Shown: positions 18,771 to 27,376 of the stretch, one piece after another
Numbering within the stretch: the first letter of the stretch is position 1
How the letters are laid out: each line of letters starts with the position of its first letter
Source: Labilibaculum manganireducens
Lineage (GTDB): Bacteria; Bacteroidota; Bacteroidia; Bacteroidales; Marinifilaceae
Direction: 5' to 3'
Assembly: GCF_002843385.1 (NCBI RefSeq)
Contig: NZ_MVDE01000028.1
Span: 1 to 64,000, forward strand
Length of the DNA: 64,000 nt
The notes under the pieces: model-generated
Seen by the model: only the letters and a program-made list of their open reading frames with translations
Told to the model about the DNA's origin: nothing
Database searches by the model: none
Program-made: the position numbers and the translations under genes

Positions 18771-19790
18771 TTATCTGTCACTTGATGTTCTAACAATCAA
18801 ATCGGCATGAACAACAACCTCTTTTATCGCTTTGGCATCAGGAGTTTTTTCCATTTGTTCGAACAGTAATCTTGCAGCTTCCCGACCAACCTCTTTTGGA
18901 TTTTGATCCATCGTAGAAACTGAAGGTTCCATATAACGCGATCTGCGGCTATTTGAGAATCCAACAACAGCAAGATCTTTAGGAATTTTAAGTCCTAATT
19001 CCTTAGCTGCTGCAATGGCACCAATTGCCATATCATCATTGATAGCAAAAATAGCATCCGGACGATTGGCCCTTGCCAATAAATCCAATGCCAGGCTTTT
19101 CGCATCTTCCACAGTAAAATCACATCGGGAAATTAATGTTTCATCCAGAGGAATATTTTTGTCTTCCAAGGCTTTTTTATAGCCTCTTAGTCTGTTTGTT
19201 CCGAATAGCATAAACTCAGGTCCGGTCATGAACGCAACTCTTTTGGCACCACCATTAATCAAGTGAGTTACTGCCGTATGAGCAGCTGCAGCATCATCAG
19301 CAACAACTTTAGAAACCTCTAATTCTTTAGATGTTCTATCGAAAAGTACCATTGGCACTCCCATATCCTGTATTTTATGAATATGATCGTATGTAGTTGT
19401 TGCACGGGTAAGTGATAGAATAATTCCATCCATTCTCATGTTCAGGAAGCCATTTACATTTTTCTCTTCCTTTTCGATTCTTTCATTTGAAGAACTAACA
19501 AACACCTGATAGTTGTGCTCATCAGCAATCTGCTCAATTCCTTTTACAACAGTAGCATAAAAAGAACTAACAATTTGCGGAACAACAACACCAATAGTAT
19601 TCGACTTTTGTGTTTTTAAAGCAACAGCTAACGGATTTGGCTGGTACTTTAATTCCTTTGCCAATTTCTGAACTGCTTCTCTGGTTGTTAAGCTAATTTC
19701 GGGATTGTTTTTAAGAGCACGGGAGACAGTAGAAACTGAAATACTTAGTTTTTCAGCTATGTCTTTAATGGTTACAGGTCTGTTTGCCAT
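18771..19790 (-). CDS. LacI-family transcriptional regulator
   Basis: A 339-residue LacI/PurR-type regulator. The N-terminal helix-turn-helix reads VTIKDIAEKLSISVSTVSRAL (residues 5-25), followed by a hinge helix region ending NPLAVAL near residue 58 and a periplasmic-binding-protein-like effector domain (residues 65-339) starting TIGVVVPQIVSSFYA. It normally represses sugar-uptake or catabolic genes. No obvious target operon adjoins it; the flanking genes are rlmN and pirin. A -7 box TATCTTTG lies at 19873-19880 upstream. Confidence 0.92.
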   Translation of the reverse strand: MANRPVTIKDIAEKLSISVSTVSRALKNNPEISLTTREAVQKLAKELKYQPNPLAVALKTQKSNTIGVVVPQIVSSFYATVVKGIEQIADEHNYQVFVSSSNERIEKEEKNVNGFLNMRMDGIILSLTRATTTYDHIHKIQDMGVPMVLFDRTSKELEVSKVVADDAAAAHTAVTHLINGGAKRVAFMTGPEFMLFGTNRLRGYKKALEDKNIPLDETLISRCDFTVEDAKSLALDLLARANRPDAIFAINDDMAIGAIAAAKELGLKIPKDLAVVGFSNSRRSRYMEPSVSTMDQNPKEVGREAARLLFEQMEKTPDAKAIKEVVVHADLIVRTSSDR

Positions 19791-19872
19791 AGTAATAATT
19801 TTAGAATCTTACATTCGATTGTCTGAAATTGTAATAAAAATACTGATTTATATCACTTTTCCCGACAAGAAA

Positions 19873-19880
19873 CAAAGATA
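19873..19880 (-). promoter_or_regulatory. -7 promoter element of the LacI-type gene
   Basis: On the minus strand this reads TATCTTTG, a perfect TAnnTTTG, 83 bp upstream of the start codon. No good upstream TTTG at 19-bp spacing was found. Confidence 0.4.
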
Positions 19881-19982
19881 ATATAATTTAGACAGCTTCC
19901 ATCCTGTGAAATCTACTTTTTAGTGGTTGATTACACCCATTTTCAACATCACGGGTCAGCTTAAGCCATTCTTAACATTTAA

Positions 19983-20696
19983 TTAATGCATTGGTACTTC
20001 AAAAATCAAAAATTCTGAATTAACAATACCCATAATCTCCAATGAATTAACACCATTCACACCTATACCATCCCGCGGCCGAAGAATTTCTCCATCAACT
20101 GTCAGCTCTCCGTTAAGAACAAAAACATAAACTCCGTTTGCGTTACCGTTTATTGTATATTCGAGTGTATTTCCACTAGTTACTTTTGCCCGGAATACAT
20201 ATGCATTCTGATTAATTTTTAAAGCATTATGTTGTGATGATTTTGGAGCAACAAGCAGTTGCAATTCACCATTCTCATTTACATCCGGAAATGATCGTTG
20301 ATCGTAACCTGGTTCCAGCCCTTCTTTTTCAGGAATGATCCAAACCTGAAGAAAATGTACATCTTCCGTTTCTGAGGCATTGTATTCAGAATGCATAATA
20401 CCTTTTCCTGCTGTCATTACCTGAACATCATTCACTTTAATTAATTCGGAATGTCCTGCACTGTCTTTATGCTTTAATGCCCCTTTTAATGGAATTGAAA
20501 TGATTTCCATATTTTGATGCGAGTGAGTTCCAAAACCCATTCCTGCTTTAACAACATCATCATTAATCACTCTTAACGCTCCAAAATGGATTCGTTCCGG
20601 ACAGTAGTAATCAGCAAAACTAAAACTGTGCTTGCTATCCAACCAATCCAATTGACTACTTCCTCTTGTTCCTGCTTCGTGAAATACCTTATCCAT
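19983..20696 (-). CDS. Pirin family protein
   Basis: A 237-residue bicupin of the pirin/YhhW type. The metal-binding cupin residues are visible in GTHSHQNMEII near residue 60 and GIMHSEYN near residue 100. The N-terminal RGSSQLDWLDSKHSFSFADY is the family signature. Bacterial pirins have been reported to act as quercetinases or metal-dependent redox sensors; the role here is unknown. A GGAGG ribosome binding site five bases before the ATG and a good promoter at 20725-20755 point to a monocistronic, well-translated gene. Confidence 0.9.
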   Translation of the reverse strand: MDKVFHEAGTRGSSQLDWLDSKHSFSFADYYCPERIHFGALRVINDDVVKAGMGFGTHSHQNMEIISIPLKGALKHKDSAGHSELIKVNDVQVMTAGKGIMHSEYNASETEDVHFLQVWIIPEKEGLEPGYDQRSFPDVNENGELQLLVAPKSSQHNALKINQNAYVFRAKVTSGNTLEYTINGNANGVYVFVLNGELTVDGEILRPRDGIGVNGVNSLEIMGIVNSEFLIFEVPMH

Positions 20697-20724
20697 ATTT
20701 ACCTCCTGTTATAAATCTTTACTA

Positions 20725-20755
20725 CAAAGTTAATACAGAGGTGCTTGTTGGTAAA
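20725..20755 (-). promoter_or_regulatory. Promoter of the pirin gene
   Basis: On the minus strand: TTTA, 19 bases, TAACTTTG. The -7 box is a perfect TAnnTTTG and the spacing is canonical. Confidence 0.6.
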
Positions 20756-20790
20756 TGGACAGAATTGCGTTTGGTTTGTACTATTTGTTG

Positions 20791-20900
20791 AAGCGAAAGC
20801 TAATATCAGCCTGCGTGAAGGATTGGAGTGTATACCCCACAGCGAAGAATGAGCGAGGAGTAGTAACGGAAAGCCTGACCCGGAGGGACACGCCCAAAAC
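20791..20900. other. G+C-rich structured intergenic element of unknown function
   Basis: A non-coding block that stands out from its AT-rich surroundings, with motifs AGCGAGGAG, AACGGAAAGCC and GACCCGGAGGGACACGCCC. Similar blocks are, from memory, recurrent between genes in Bacteroidota genomes, but I cannot name a family. It lies in the 378-bp spacer between the pirin promoter and the aldehyde dehydrogenase terminator. Confidence 0.4.
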
Positions 20901-20908
20901 ATGAAAAA

Positions 20909-20932
20909 AGGGCGAAAAATGAATTCCGCCCT
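20909..20932 (-). terminator. Minus-strand terminator downstream of the aldehyde dehydrogenase
   Basis: On the minus strand, AGGGCG pairs with CGCCCT across a 12-nt loop and is followed by a T run. It lies about 140 bp after the stop codon at 21075. Confidence 0.5.
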
Positions 20933-21074
20933 GACTTTTATAACAAACAGTTCGTTAAGGTTTTGTAAATATTTGATTTTTAGTGTGTTTTACGAACAAA
21001 GCATTACCGGTTAAAATATTAAAAATAAGCATCTTGTAAATCAACCTAGTTACTAAAATCTAACGGACTATTAA

Positions 21075-22466
21075 TTACAATACTTTCGATTTTATCACCA
21101 TGAGTTTTTCGCGGGTCATTTCGTGCATGGAATACGGAATGCCTCCCATGCCGATTCCTGATGCATCGCGCCCGCCAAAAGGCATCCAATCGACACGAAA
21201 AGCGGTGTGATCGTTTACCATTACGGCCGATGCATTCAATTGATTGACGGCATCAAGAGCCACATCTAAATTAGAGGTAAAAATGGCTGACTGAAAGGCC
21301 AAAGGCAATGAATTTGCTCGATTAACGGCATCCTGCAACTTGGAATAAGCATAGACACAAACCACCGGACCAAACACCTCGTGCTGAGAAACTTTCGATT
21401 CAGAATCAGGATTCAGAAGAACTGTTGGCTGATAACAGGTATCAGAAATCCGTTTCCCGCCACACATTATTTTCGCTCCTTCGTTAACCGCTTCGTTTAC
21501 CCACTGCTCTACCCGATCTACCTCGTAAGTCTGAATTAACGGTCCTACTTCTGTTTTAGGATCCATAGGATCTCCAACATGCAAAGCATTGGCTTTTGCG
21601 ACCAGTTGAGCAGTAAATTCTTCGATGATATTTTCGTGGACATATACCCGCTGAACGGATACACATACCTGACCGGCATGATAAAATCCTCCTTTTGCCA
21701 ATGCGGGAACGGTTTGCGAAAGATCAGCATCTGCCCCGACAATTACAGGCGCAGAACCTCCGTGCTCCAATGCACATCGGGTTCCCGGCGACAGCTTAGA
21801 CCGCAGATTCCATCCCACCTCGGCCGAACCTATGAATGAAAGATAGTTGATCCGTGAATCTTTCACCATGTTTTCGGCATTTTGGCGGCTGCAAATAACC
21901 ACCTCTGCCCAATCCTCTGGCAATCCCGCTTCTTTCATAATTTTTACCAACCCGATTGCCGACAGCGGTGTTGATGTTGCCGGCTTGATGATAACGGGTG
22001 TGCCAACGGCAAAAGCCGGAATAATTTGATGCACTGCCAAATTTAGCGGATGATTAAAAGCGCTTATGCTGAGAACCACGCCAATTGGTTCGCGCAGGGT
22101 AAATGCCCATCGGTTTACGGAGGCGGCTGTGGTTCCCATTGGGATTTGCTCTCCTTTTAACTGACCAATGTGTTCAATGGCCAATTGTACGCCGTTAATT
22201 GCACGAAGCACTTCCACTTTACTGTCCTGATAAGGTTTTCCTCCTTCGGAAGCTGTAGTTTTTGTCAATTCTTCGACCCGCGTCTGCATAATGGCTTTTG
22301 TTTTTTCCAATATGGCAATGCGTTCGAAGGGTTTCAGCCAGCGGGACCGGTCCTGAAACAAGGCATAGGCTTTGGCCAACTTTTCTTCCACCTGATGCTC
22401 ATCGAGCAAAGGAATTTCCTGAATTAAACTGCCATCGAACGGGGAATTTACTTTTATTGTGTTCAT
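21075..22466 (-). CDS. Aldehyde dehydrogenase (ALDH superfamily)
   Basis: A 463-residue NAD(P)-dependent aldehyde dehydrogenase. The catalytic cysteine is in GQVCVSVQR near residue 268 and the general-base glutamate in LEHGGSAP near residue 234. The cofactor-binding IIKPATSTPLSAIGL is near residue 157. The EHGG and HAGQVC patterns resemble lactaldehyde- or glyceraldehyde-3-phosphate-type (non-phosphorylating) enzymes, but the substrate is not certain. Its base composition is unlike its neighbours: two 60-base stretches (21121-21180 and 21781-21840) each have 34 G+C, against 22 in a stretch of the pirin gene (20101-20160). This suggests recent acquisition. Confidence 0.88.
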   Translation of the reverse strand: MNTIKVNSPFDGSLIQEIPLLDEHQVEEKLAKAYALFQDRSRWLKPFERIAILEKTKAIMQTRVEELTKTTASEGGKPYQDSKVEVLRAINGVQLAIEHIGQLKGEQIPMGTTAASVNRWAFTLREPIGVVLSISAFNHPLNLAVHQIIPAFAVGTPVIIKPATSTPLSAIGLVKIMKEAGLPEDWAEVVICSRQNAENMVKDSRINYLSFIGSAEVGWNLRSKLSPGTRCALEHGGSAPVIVGADADLSQTVPALAKGGFYHAGQVCVSVQRVYVHENIIEEFTAQLVAKANALHVGDPMDPKTEVGPLIQTYEVDRVEQWVNEAVNEGAKIMCGGKRISDTCYQPTVLLNPDSESKVSQHEVFGPVVCVYAYSKLQDAVNRANSLPLAFQSAIFTSNLDVALDAVNQLNASAVMVNDHTAFRVDWMPFGGRDASGIGMGGIPYSMHEMTREKLMVIKSKVL

Positions 22467-22683
22467 TGTATCAACTTATTTATTTTGATACTACAAAATA
22501 CAGGTTTTCGAGTAAAGATCTTCGTTCAAAACCATTTGATTTTAATCAATAATTGAACGGACTATATTTAAAGAGTTGATATCTGCACACTATAATTCAT
22601 TAATCTTCAATAAACTATATCGAAACAAACAGAAAATCCGGTAAATTGTTCTTTCCTATTCTCCGAAAGAAGCTCCAAACATG

Positions 22684-22691
22684 TACATTTG
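22684..22691 (+). promoter_or_regulatory. -7 promoter element TACATTTG of the HTH/S24 gene
   Basis: A perfect TAnnTTTG box 35 bp before the ATG at 22727. Its position inside the longer open frame from 22646 argues for the shorter protein. Confidence 0.45.
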
Positions 22692-22726
22692 CAACTCGAA
22701 AAATTTCACCTGTACAAAGCCTCATC

Positions 22727-23446
22727 ATGGAAAACTTAAATAAAAATCTTAAACATTTACGCCTGCGCAAAAGATTGTCTCAAGGCAGATTATCGAACCG
22801 AATTGGCATAGGAGCCTCATCAATCAGTGCGTACGAGAAAAAAAGAAGTGTCCCCAAAATTACCACATTGATGAAATATTCGAAATTCTTCAAACGTAAT
22901 TTAGATGAATTGGTTAACGAGGATATCAGCAAATTGGATCAGGAAAAAACACAGGACACCAAAGGAGACAAACTTCGGGTTTTGCCCATTTTAGTGGATG
23001 CACAAAATGAAGAAATGATCAGTCTGGTTCCAGTAAAAGCCGCTGCAGGTTACCTTAACGGATATTCTGATGCTGAATTTATCAGCGAATTGCCCAATTT
23101 CAGAATGCCATTTGCCGAGCTATCGGAAAACAAAACCTACCGGGCTTTTCAGATTGAAGGAGACAGCATGCTGCCAATTCCTTCCGGCACATACATAATT
23201 TGTGAATACGTTCAGGATTGGGAACTAATAAAAGAGAACAGCTGCTGTATTGTATTGACTAAGGACGATGGAATAGTATATAAACGAGTAAAAAAAGATT
23301 TTAAAAACAATCAATTGCTGCTCAATTCTGACAACCCGGAATATTTATCTTTTGAGGTAAGCCTGAATCAAGTATTGGAGGTATGGAAATCCTTGGGATT
23401 TGTAAGCTTTACATTGCCTGAACCGGCTGGAAACAATAAAAAATAA
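22727..23446 (+). CDS. LexA-like HTH regulator with S24 peptidase domain
   Basis: A 239-residue regulator with an XRE-type helix-turn-helix (residues 5-60, LRKRLSQGRLSNRIGIGASS) and a C-terminal S24 LexA/CI-like domain. The Ser-Lys dyad appears intact: EGDSMLP near residue 147 and IVYKRV near residue 186. An Ala-Gly pair in KAAAGYLNGY is a plausible self-cleavage site. I chose the ATG at 22727; the frame opens at 22646 with TTG, but a -7 promoter element lies inside that extension. Such proteins often control stress or phage genes; no phage genes are adjacent. Confidence 0.85.
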   Translation: MENLNKNLKHLRLRKRLSQGRLSNRIGIGASSISAYEKKRSVPKITTLMKYSKFFKRNLDELVNEDISKLDQEKTQDTKGDKLRVLPILVDAQNEEMISLVPVKAAAGYLNGYSDAEFISELPNFRMPFAELSENKTYRAFQIEGDSMLPIPSGTYIICEYVQDWELIKENSCCIVLTKDDGIVYKRVKKDFKNNQLLLNSDNPEYLSFEVSLNQVLEVWKSLGFVSFTLPEPAGNNKK

Positions 23447-23562
23447 AAGACGATAAAAATCTTCAAATTTAAATCCTGACAGCGAATTGCTTCATCCTTT
23501 TTTTTCCTACTTTTAGCTCTGTAAAATCATTCTAAATAAATTAGTTTAATCCAACAAAAATA

Positions 23563-24486
23563 ATGAGTCTAAAGGGGATTTCAAGCAATTACAAAGGTGT
23601 TTTGTACGCCATGGTTACAGCACTTTTATGGGGGTTTCTCCCAATTTTCTTAAAAGTCAGCCTGAAAGATCTGGATCCCGTTTCTATAGTCTGGTTTCGT
23701 TTTACGTTTGCCTTTTCTATTCTGTTTCTCTACTATTTAATAACCGACAAAAAGCAATTAAATATTATAAAACGACCTCCTTTTATCCTGATAATTGCCG
23801 CACTTGCTTTGGGTGTAAATTATCTGGGTTTTATGCAGGGAATAAATTATACCAGCCCGAGTAATGCGCAAATTACGATGCAAACAGCTCCTATTTTGTT
23901 AGCCATGGTCGGAGTTTTCTTTTTTAAAGAGAAATTAAACAGCAAACAATTACTTGGATTTGGAATTGCAGGATTGGGTTTATTTCTTTTTTACAGAAAT
24001 CAGCTGCAAGCCTTTATACAAGATACCGAAGCATTCAACACGGGGTTTTTCTGGATCGAATTAGGAGCGGTAATGTGGGTTTTGTATGCTTCACTGCAAA
24101 AAAAACTGGTGCAAAAACATCCGGCTCAATTGTTAAACATGGTTCTTTACGGAGTACCGGCTATTCTCTACGCTCCTTTTGTTGATTTTACAGCCTTCTC
24201 AAATCTTGATTTTTCCTCGTGGGTGATCGTGATTTTTCTGGGCATGAATACTCTCGTGGCCTATGGTTGTCTGGCATTGGCTTTCAAGTACACCGAAGCC
24301 TATAAAGTAAGTATAATTGTTACTGTGAATCCAATTATCACACTAACATCCATGGCCGTTTTATCCTCGATGAATGTAGCGTGGATAAAAACAGACAGTT
24401 TAAGTATTTACTCAATGCTTGGTGCGGTATTAGTGATTGGCGGCGCAATTACGGCAGTTCTTTTCTCAAGGAAAAACAAAATTTAA
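23563..24486 (+). CDS. EamA-family DMT transporter
   Basis: A 307-residue inner-membrane protein with ten predicted helices in two EamA repeats (residues 12-140 and 160-303). ALLWGFLPIFLKVSL and the second-repeat motif VAYGCLALAFKYTEAYKVSI are typical of drug/metabolite exporters. The substrate is unknown. A decayed copy of the C-terminal end of a closely related gene remains at 31467-31594. It has no co-directional neighbour close by and is followed by a palindromic repeat. Confidence 0.88.
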   Translation: MSLKGISSNYKGVLYAMVTALLWGFLPIFLKVSLKDLDPVSIVWFRFTFAFSILFLYYLITDKKQLNIIKRPPFILIIAALALGVNYLGFMQGINYTSPSNAQITMQTAPILLAMVGVFFFKEKLNSKQLLGFGIAGLGLFLFYRNQLQAFIQDTEAFNTGFFWIELGAVMWVLYASLQKKLVQKHPAQLLNMVLYGVPAILYAPFVDFTAFSNLDFSSWVIVIFLGMNTLVAYGCLALAFKYTEAYKVSIIVTVNPIITLTSMAVLSSMNVAWIKTDSLSIYSMLGAVLVIGGAITAVLFSRKNKI

Positions 24487-24577
24487 CAGATAAGCAAATA
24501 CATCGTTTTCAACAAAATACCAATTGCTAAAAACGATGTATTCAATCATGTCTTAAATAATATCGCGTTTGGTATTT

Positions 24578-24740
24578 ATACCAAATTAACATCAAAACAT
24601 GCCTCATAAAATGTTTCTTTTCAGCTATATCTTCGTTAAAAAAGATGCATCGTAACATGGCTATGCTTTACTTTTTTGCCTCGATACAGCTAAAAATTAA
24701 TTCATTTTATTTAAAGTCTGTTTTGAAATTAAATTGGTAT
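24578..24740. repeat. MITE-like 163-bp imperfect palindrome (full copy)
   Basis: The ends are inverted repeats: ATACCAAATTAACATC at the left matches the reverse complement of the right end (ATACCAATTTAATTTC) at most positions. The arms keep pairing inward (TTTTCAGCTATATC with TTTTTAGCTGTATC; CG..AAAAAAG on both sides), so the whole block folds into one long stem centred near CATG. It carries no ORF. A left-half copy lies at 54303-54400. It occupies the 302-bp gap between the EamA gene and the metallophosphoesterase gene. Confidence 0.75.
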
Positions 24741-24788
24741 TAAACTCACCCAAATCCGCGAAAGCTTGATATAGATTGTAACAGGATA

Positions 24789-25763
24789 TTATTGGAACGA
24801 ATCAGGAAAATTACAAACCTGTTTTACTGCTCCATCTTTTTCACGAATCCATGTATCAAATGTTCGTTTACCTTCTTTCAGTACAATAACCCGGCCCCCC
24901 TGCTTTAAGTCACCATAGGTATTCTCCGCACCTGAAGCACGACCGTATGCAAGAGCAATATTGTAATATGATGCCACATAATCGTTCACGTGATCGTGCC
25001 CAACAAAAGTCCCCATAACATCGCCTTGCTCTACCATTGCACCAAACATGCCACTATTAATTTTCGAGCAGCACTCTACCTCTTTTCTTGTTCCAAATGC
25101 TTTACTGTTACACCAGGCATCAGTATACTCCGGCAAGGGGATATGGAAAAATGCTAAAGCAGGAATCGTATCCTTATTTTCATCAATGAACTTCTGGCTT
25201 TGCTCTTTGTACCAAACCACCTGTTCGGTTGAAAACCAACCATAACCATCCACTCTTGGTTTTATTGTGCTGTAATCCTGAGAATCTAAAAAATAAAGTA
25301 TCGCCTTGCTGTCAGAGTTGGTACTGCTTTTTACTTCACACAAAAAATTTGTACCCTTTAAGTTATCTGTAGATTGGTTAATGCAAAAATCAAGACCATT
25401 CAGAATAGACGCAACATTATTTCTAGGCATTTTATTCTCTGAATCATGATTTCCAAGTGTTACAGCCCAATGCAGCTTGTGCTTTTTAAAGAATTCAGCA
25501 AATATTTCATAACAAGGTTTAGGATTGTCACTATCTGTTACTACATCGCCGGTAAACACAACCAAATCAGGGTTTTCTTCCTGAACCAAAGTGGTGAGCA
25601 AATCCATAACGTGCTGCTGATTGTTTTTACCTGCAGTGACATGCGTATCTGTCAATTGCAGGATTTTAAATTCCCCATTCGGGTTAAACTTAAACTCAAC
25701 AGATTGAGAAAAAGACACTTGAGCGATTAAAAAACAGAATAATATCAGACTTATTTTTTTCAT
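24789..25763 (-). CDS. Exported calcineurin-like metallophosphoesterase
   Basis: A 324-residue protein with a signal peptide (ISLILFCFLIAQVSFS). The metallophosphoesterase motifs are in order: LQLTDTHV near residue 37, VFTGDVVTDSD near residue 70, TLGNHDSEN near residue 103, and the late VGHDHVNDY near residue 252. It probably acts in the periplasm or at the cell surface on a phosphoester. It is the last gene of the minus-strand SusC/SusD cluster, 95 bp after susD, so it may release phosphate or a nutrient from the ligand that the SusCD complex imports. Confidence 0.88.
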   Translation of the reverse strand: MKKISLILFCFLIAQVSFSQSVEFKFNPNGEFKILQLTDTHVTAGKNNQQHVMDLLTTLVQEENPDLVVFTGDVVTDSDNPKPCYEIFAEFFKKHKLHWAVTLGNHDSENKMPRNNVASILNGLDFCINQSTDNLKGTNFLCEVKSSTNSDSKAILYFLDSQDYSTIKPRVDGYGWFSTEQVVWYKEQSQKFIDENKDTIPALAFFHIPLPEYTDAWCNSKAFGTRKEVECCSKINSGMFGAMVEQGDVMGTFVGHDHVNDYVASYYNIALAYGRASGAENTYGDLKQGGRVIVLKEGKRTFDTWIREKDGAVKQVCNFPDSFQ

Positions 25764-25858
25764 TACTTACTATATTTTTAAACTTAATAAAAGCATTTCC
25801 CCACTCCTGATCCTTACAGATGAGAAGCGAGGAAAAATTAATTACAAATGAAACTACC

Positions 25859-27343
25859 CTATTTCAAATACCAGGGAGTTTCGCGGATATCATCCTTACC
25901 TGAAAATTGGCGGGTTACGGCTTCGGTTACATTTGTTTTGTTGTAATCATATTCCGTTTGAGGATACATCCAACGGTTAGGTATTGTTACCCCCGGTGCT
26001 GTTTCAAAAGTTGGATAACCTGTTCGGAGCTGCTCAAAAAACGGAGTTTTACCAGCCTGAAAATAAGTTTGAAGATACTTTTGTGTGATAACATACGAGA
26101 TCTTCATATCTACCGATGGAGCCTGATCCAAATCAACAAAAGAATTTAACAGGTATTGATCACATGCTTCGGCACTTAAATACGAACTATAACCTTTTGT
26201 TGATGCCTGACCCGCAAAAAATGAAAAAGATGCTTTAATTCCTTTGTTGTACTCAGCCACAGCATCGCCGCTAATCCAACCTCTTAAAATTGCTTCAGCA
26301 ATAATAAACTGTTGTTCAGGATATCCTAATAACATCATTGATTCGCATACCGGATCGTCGTAATAACGGGAATTGGGCTTGGAAATATTTCCGGCCACTG
26401 CTTTTGCGTTTACAAGACTATATTGTACTGTTGGATTTCCTCCTTCGTAAGATGTAAAATCGTTAACAGCTTTACCTGCCTTAAGAGCATTTGGTGTTTG
26501 GGTACAATACACAAACAAACGGGGATCTTCCCGGTCAATTAATTTTTGAACAAAGGTTGAATCCATATACAATCCCGATCCAAAGCTACTTGAATTAAAA
26601 TTCAGGTATCTGCTTCCCGATTGATCCAAAAAGTTTATCTGTGTGCTTTCACTTACATCATTCATTAAAGCTTTACCGGAATAAATACCTGCAAAACGCG
26701 ATGCAACAGATTCTCCTCCAATAGTTGATTTGTGAGATAAGGTAAGCAAGACCTTTAAACGAAAGGCATTTACTAGTTTTTGCCATTTTGGCAACGAACC
26801 ATCATTCAGAATATCTCCGGTAATAATCTCAGTATTTCCTTCCAACAAAGTATCAGCTTCTTTCAAGAGATTTAAAATTCCAACAAAAACATCTTCCTGC
26901 GTATCGTATTTTGCAGTATATATTTCGTTGGTCTCCCCTTGCAAAGCCTCAGAAAAAGGGATATCTCCATACTTAATGGTTAAGTTATAGAAATACCATG
27001 CCTTAAAAAATTTTGCAAGAGCCAAGTTAGCATCGGAGCTTACACGTACGGATTCCTCTTCCAGTTTCTGTATATTTCTCAAATTATCAAAAGAACCAAA
27101 ATCTCCTCTTGTCCAGTTGTAAAACTGTTCAGAGCTTTCTCCATCAGTAGCTACAAGCATTCGCGATTCGTATTGAAAATTATCAAATTCGCTAAATACA
27201 TCCCAACATGCTGTAGTTAGCAAAAGCTGAGGTGAGGTTTGGGTTGGTTTATTTGGATCCTTATTAAGCTCCTCAAAATCAGTACATGAAACAGCTGCTG
27301 CAGCTAACAATATACAAGTACATATTCTAACAATCATTTTCAT
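25859..27343 (-). CDS. SusD/RagB-like outer-membrane lipoprotein
   Basis: A 494-residue nutrient-binding lipoprotein, partner lid of the SusC porin. The signal peptide ends in a lipobox with Cys20 (LLAAAAVSC), and the mature start DFEELNKDPNKPT is typical of SusD-like SusD-2 family proteins. Central alpha-helical TPR-like repeats follow. I chose the ATG at 27343; the frame extends to a GTG at 27364 without a good signal-peptide start. It follows the SusC gene by about 33 bp in the same transcript. The ligand is unknown. Confidence 0.9.
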   Translation of the reverse strand: MKMIVRICTCILLAAAAVSCTDFEELNKDPNKPTQTSPQLLLTTACWDVFSEFDNFQYESRMLVATDGESSEQFYNWTRGDFGSFDNLRNIQKLEEESVRVSSDANLALAKFFKAWYFYNLTIKYGDIPFSEALQGETNEIYTAKYDTQEDVFVGILNLLKEADTLLEGNTEIITGDILNDGSLPKWQKLVNAFRLKVLLTLSHKSTIGGESVASRFAGIYSGKALMNDVSESTQINFLDQSGSRYLNFNSSSFGSGLYMDSTFVQKLIDREDPRLFVYCTQTPNALKAGKAVNDFTSYEGGNPTVQYSLVNAKAVAGNISKPNSRYYDDPVCESMMLLGYPEQQFIIAEAILRGWISGDAVAEYNKGIKASFSFFAGQASTKGYSSYLSAEACDQYLLNSFVDLDQAPSVDMKISYVITQKYLQTYFQAGKTPFFEQLRTGYPTFETAPGVTIPNRWMYPQTEYDYNKTNVTEAVTRQFSGKDDIRETPWYLK

Positions 27344-27376
27344 TTTTATTATCTTTTTGGACACTTTGGATGTTTA

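Noticed and set aside
22646-22726. 27-residue N-terminal extension of the HTH/S24 regulator
   Set aside because: It starts with TTG, contains a -7 promoter element and adds sequence unlike the family; the ATG at 22727 fits the HTH domain.
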